Of a DNA stretch of 40,257 nt, positions 39,058 to 40,257 are shown in pieces. How positions within the stretch are numbered: position 1 is the first letter of the stretch; each line of letters begins with the position of its first letter. Position numbers and translations under genes: made by a program. Under the pieces are notes generated by a model that saw only the letters and a program-made list of their open reading frames with translations, did no database searches and was not told the origin of the DNA. This DNA comes from Elioraea tepidiphila DSM 17972 (GTDB taxonomy: Bacteria; Pseudomonadota; Alphaproteobacteria; Acetobacterales; Acetobacteraceae): the NCBI RefSeq assembly GCF_000378465.1, contig NZ_KB899939.1:1-40257 (forward strand). Reading direction: 5' to 3'.

Positions 39058-40257
39058 GGACACCTCGAAAAACTTCTGGCGCTGATGGCTGCGTGCTGAT
39101 TCGCTGACATTGGCAGCGGCGGAGGCGCGGGATGGCGGGTCGGGGTGGTTTCTTCGACGCGGAGGAACGTCTGCGCTGGCTGTCGGCGTCGGGCGACCCG
39201 CTGGAGCGGCTGCGCGCGGTGGTGGAGTTCGAGGCGTTCCGTGCGGAGCTTGAGGCGGCGTTGCCGCGGGCGGACCGCAGCCGGGGCGGTCGGCCGCCTT
39301 ACGACGCAGTTCTGATGTTCCGCATCCTGGTGCTGCAGGCGCTGTACACGCTGTCCGACGAGCAGGCGGAGTACCAGCTGCGCGACCGGCTGTCGTTCAT
39401 GCGCTTCGCGGGGCTTGCGCTGCACGACGCGGTGCCCGACGCGAAGACGATCTGGCTCTACCGCGAGCAGTTGACGCGCGCGGGTGCGCTGGCGCGGCTG
39501 TTCGCGCGCTTCGATGCGATGCTGGCCGAGCGCGGCTTCCTCGCGATGGGCGGGCAGATCGTCGACGCCACCGTGGTCGAGGCCCGGCGGCCTCGCCTGA
39601 CCAGGGAGGAGAAGGCGACGCTGCGTGATGGCGGCACGCCGGATGGATGGTCGACGGCGCGCACGCGGCAGATCGACCGCGACGGGCGCTGGACCATCAA
39701 GCGCGGCCGCAGGGCCGGGCCGTCCGATGGCGGCGTCCAACGTCAGGCCGCGGCCGAGATCGCGGTGCCGATGTTCGGCTGGACCGAAGGTGACCAGGGG
39801 TCACAAGAACCATCTCGGCATCGACCGCGGGCACGGCTTCATCCGCCGCTTCGTGGTGACGCATGCGGCGCGGCATGACGGCAGCCAGCTCGGCGCGGTG
39901 CTGGATCTGGAGAACACCGGCAGCGGCGTCCGGGCGGATACGGCCTATCGCAGCAAGGCCAACCTCGACGCGTTGGAGCGCCGTGGGCTCAGACCAGAGT
40001 TCCAGCGCGCCAAGCCGCGGGGGCGGCTGATGCCGGCGCACATCGCCCGCGGCAACGCGACCCGCGCCCGGGTGCGCAGCCTGGTCGAGCACGTCTTCGC
40101 CACCGAGAAGCGCCGCATGGGCCTGGTCGTGCGCAGCGTCGGCCTGGTCCGCGCAACCGCGCGGATCACGCTCGCCAACCTCGCCTACAACATGCGCCGC
40201 CTGGTCTGGATCGAGGGGAGAGCCGCGCCCGCTTGATCGGGCATGGCGTCGGAAAAA
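39058..40257 (+). mobile_element. IS5-family insertion sequence, right end beyond window
   Basis: The element covers the end of the window. A probable left terminus begins near 39058 with GGACACCTCGAAAAACTTC. The transposase gene follows at 39132 after GGAGG. The right terminal repeat is not reached, because the window ends at a GGAAAAA shortly after the transposase stop. The target duplication therefore cannot be checked. Confidence 0.75.
39132..40236 (+). pseudogene. IS5-family transposase split by a one-base shift
   Basis: The first frame (39132 to about 39797) carries the N-terminus (RGGFFDAEERLRWLSASGDP), the DUF772 region and the first catalytic Asp (QIVDATVVEARRP). The second frame carries the rest: GHKNHLGIDRGHGFIRRF, then VTHAARHDGSQL, the second Asp (VRADTAYRSKANLDAL) and the final Glu (RSLVEHVFATEKRRMGL). 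Removing one G from the GGGG at 39797-39800 joins the two as FGWTEGDQGHKNHLGIDR. Either the copy is inactive, the run is a sequencing indel, or a +1 ribosomal shift is used. All three DDE residues are otherwise present. Confidence 0.85.

Noticed and set aside
36888-39740. Open frame of about 950 codons on the minus strand opposite alaS, cutA and the IS
   Set aside because: It crosses three unrelated real genes and has no recognisable domain; it is a GC-rich shadow frame.
1-40257. The whole window as a composite transposon bounded by two ISs
   Set aside because: The left and right transposases belong to different IS groups by their N-termini, and housekeeping genes such as alaS and hldE lie between them.

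Overview
The window is about 40 kb of very GC-rich DNA with a strong G/C bias at third codon positions. Gene content (many tripartite-tricarboxylate/Bug-type binding proteins, Dpp-type ABC importers, HyuA/HyuB, runs of SDR enzymes, IS5-family elements) points to an alphaproteobacterium. An Acetobacteraceae/Rhodospirillales-type organism such as a Roseomonas relative is likely, but this is inference from style and not from a marker alignment. I saw no rRNA, tRNA or CRISPR array.

Region 1 (1-6824). A truncated IS5-type transposase lies at the left edge. Next come seven genes read leftwards: a frameshifted carboxymuconolactone decarboxylase-like (CMD) gene, a Bug receptor, a ketopantoate-reductase-like dehydrogenase, an alpha/beta hydrolase, an intact CMD-like protein, an SDR dehydrogenase and an Asp/Glu/hydantoin-racemase-like protein. 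Opposite them is a GntR/FCD regulator (6114-6824). The 44-bp gap between regulator and operon holds a perfect 12-bp AT palindrome at 6095-6106, a strong candidate for a shared promoter/operator.

Region 2 (6857-23103). This is a large divergent catabolic locus. Leftwards from 12346 runs a complete peptide-type ABC importer (binding protein, two permeases, two ATPases). Rightwards from 12476 run nine closely packed genes: a second ketopantoate-reductase-like enzyme, an SDR, HyuA and HyuB, three consecutive SDRs, a NodB/PuuE-type deacetylase and a second peptide-type binding protein. The joint content suggests uptake and breakdown of a cyclic amide, lactam or other nitrogen-containing compound that is opened by a HyuAB-type enzyme and then oxidised. 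The substrate cannot be read from the sequence. A 15-bp-stem hairpin ends the rightward operon.

Region 3 (23147-39050) is mostly housekeeping or standalone genes: HldE (ADP-heptose synthesis), a PPP-type phosphatase, an ABC ATPase with no permease beside it, OsmC, a second orphan Bug receptor, a formylglycine sulfatase, a small membrane protein, a host-attachment-type protein, DoxX, an amidase with an SH3b domain, a decayed diguanylate cyclase, DUF445, a GT2 glycosyltransferase, an EamA transporter, a YgjP-type metallopeptidase, alaS and cutA. GC-rich palindromic units sit in several intergenic gaps, and two of them are clearly copies of the same repeat.

Region 4 (39058-40257) is an IS5-family element whose transposase is split by a one-base shift at a GGGG run. 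Its right end lies beyond the window.
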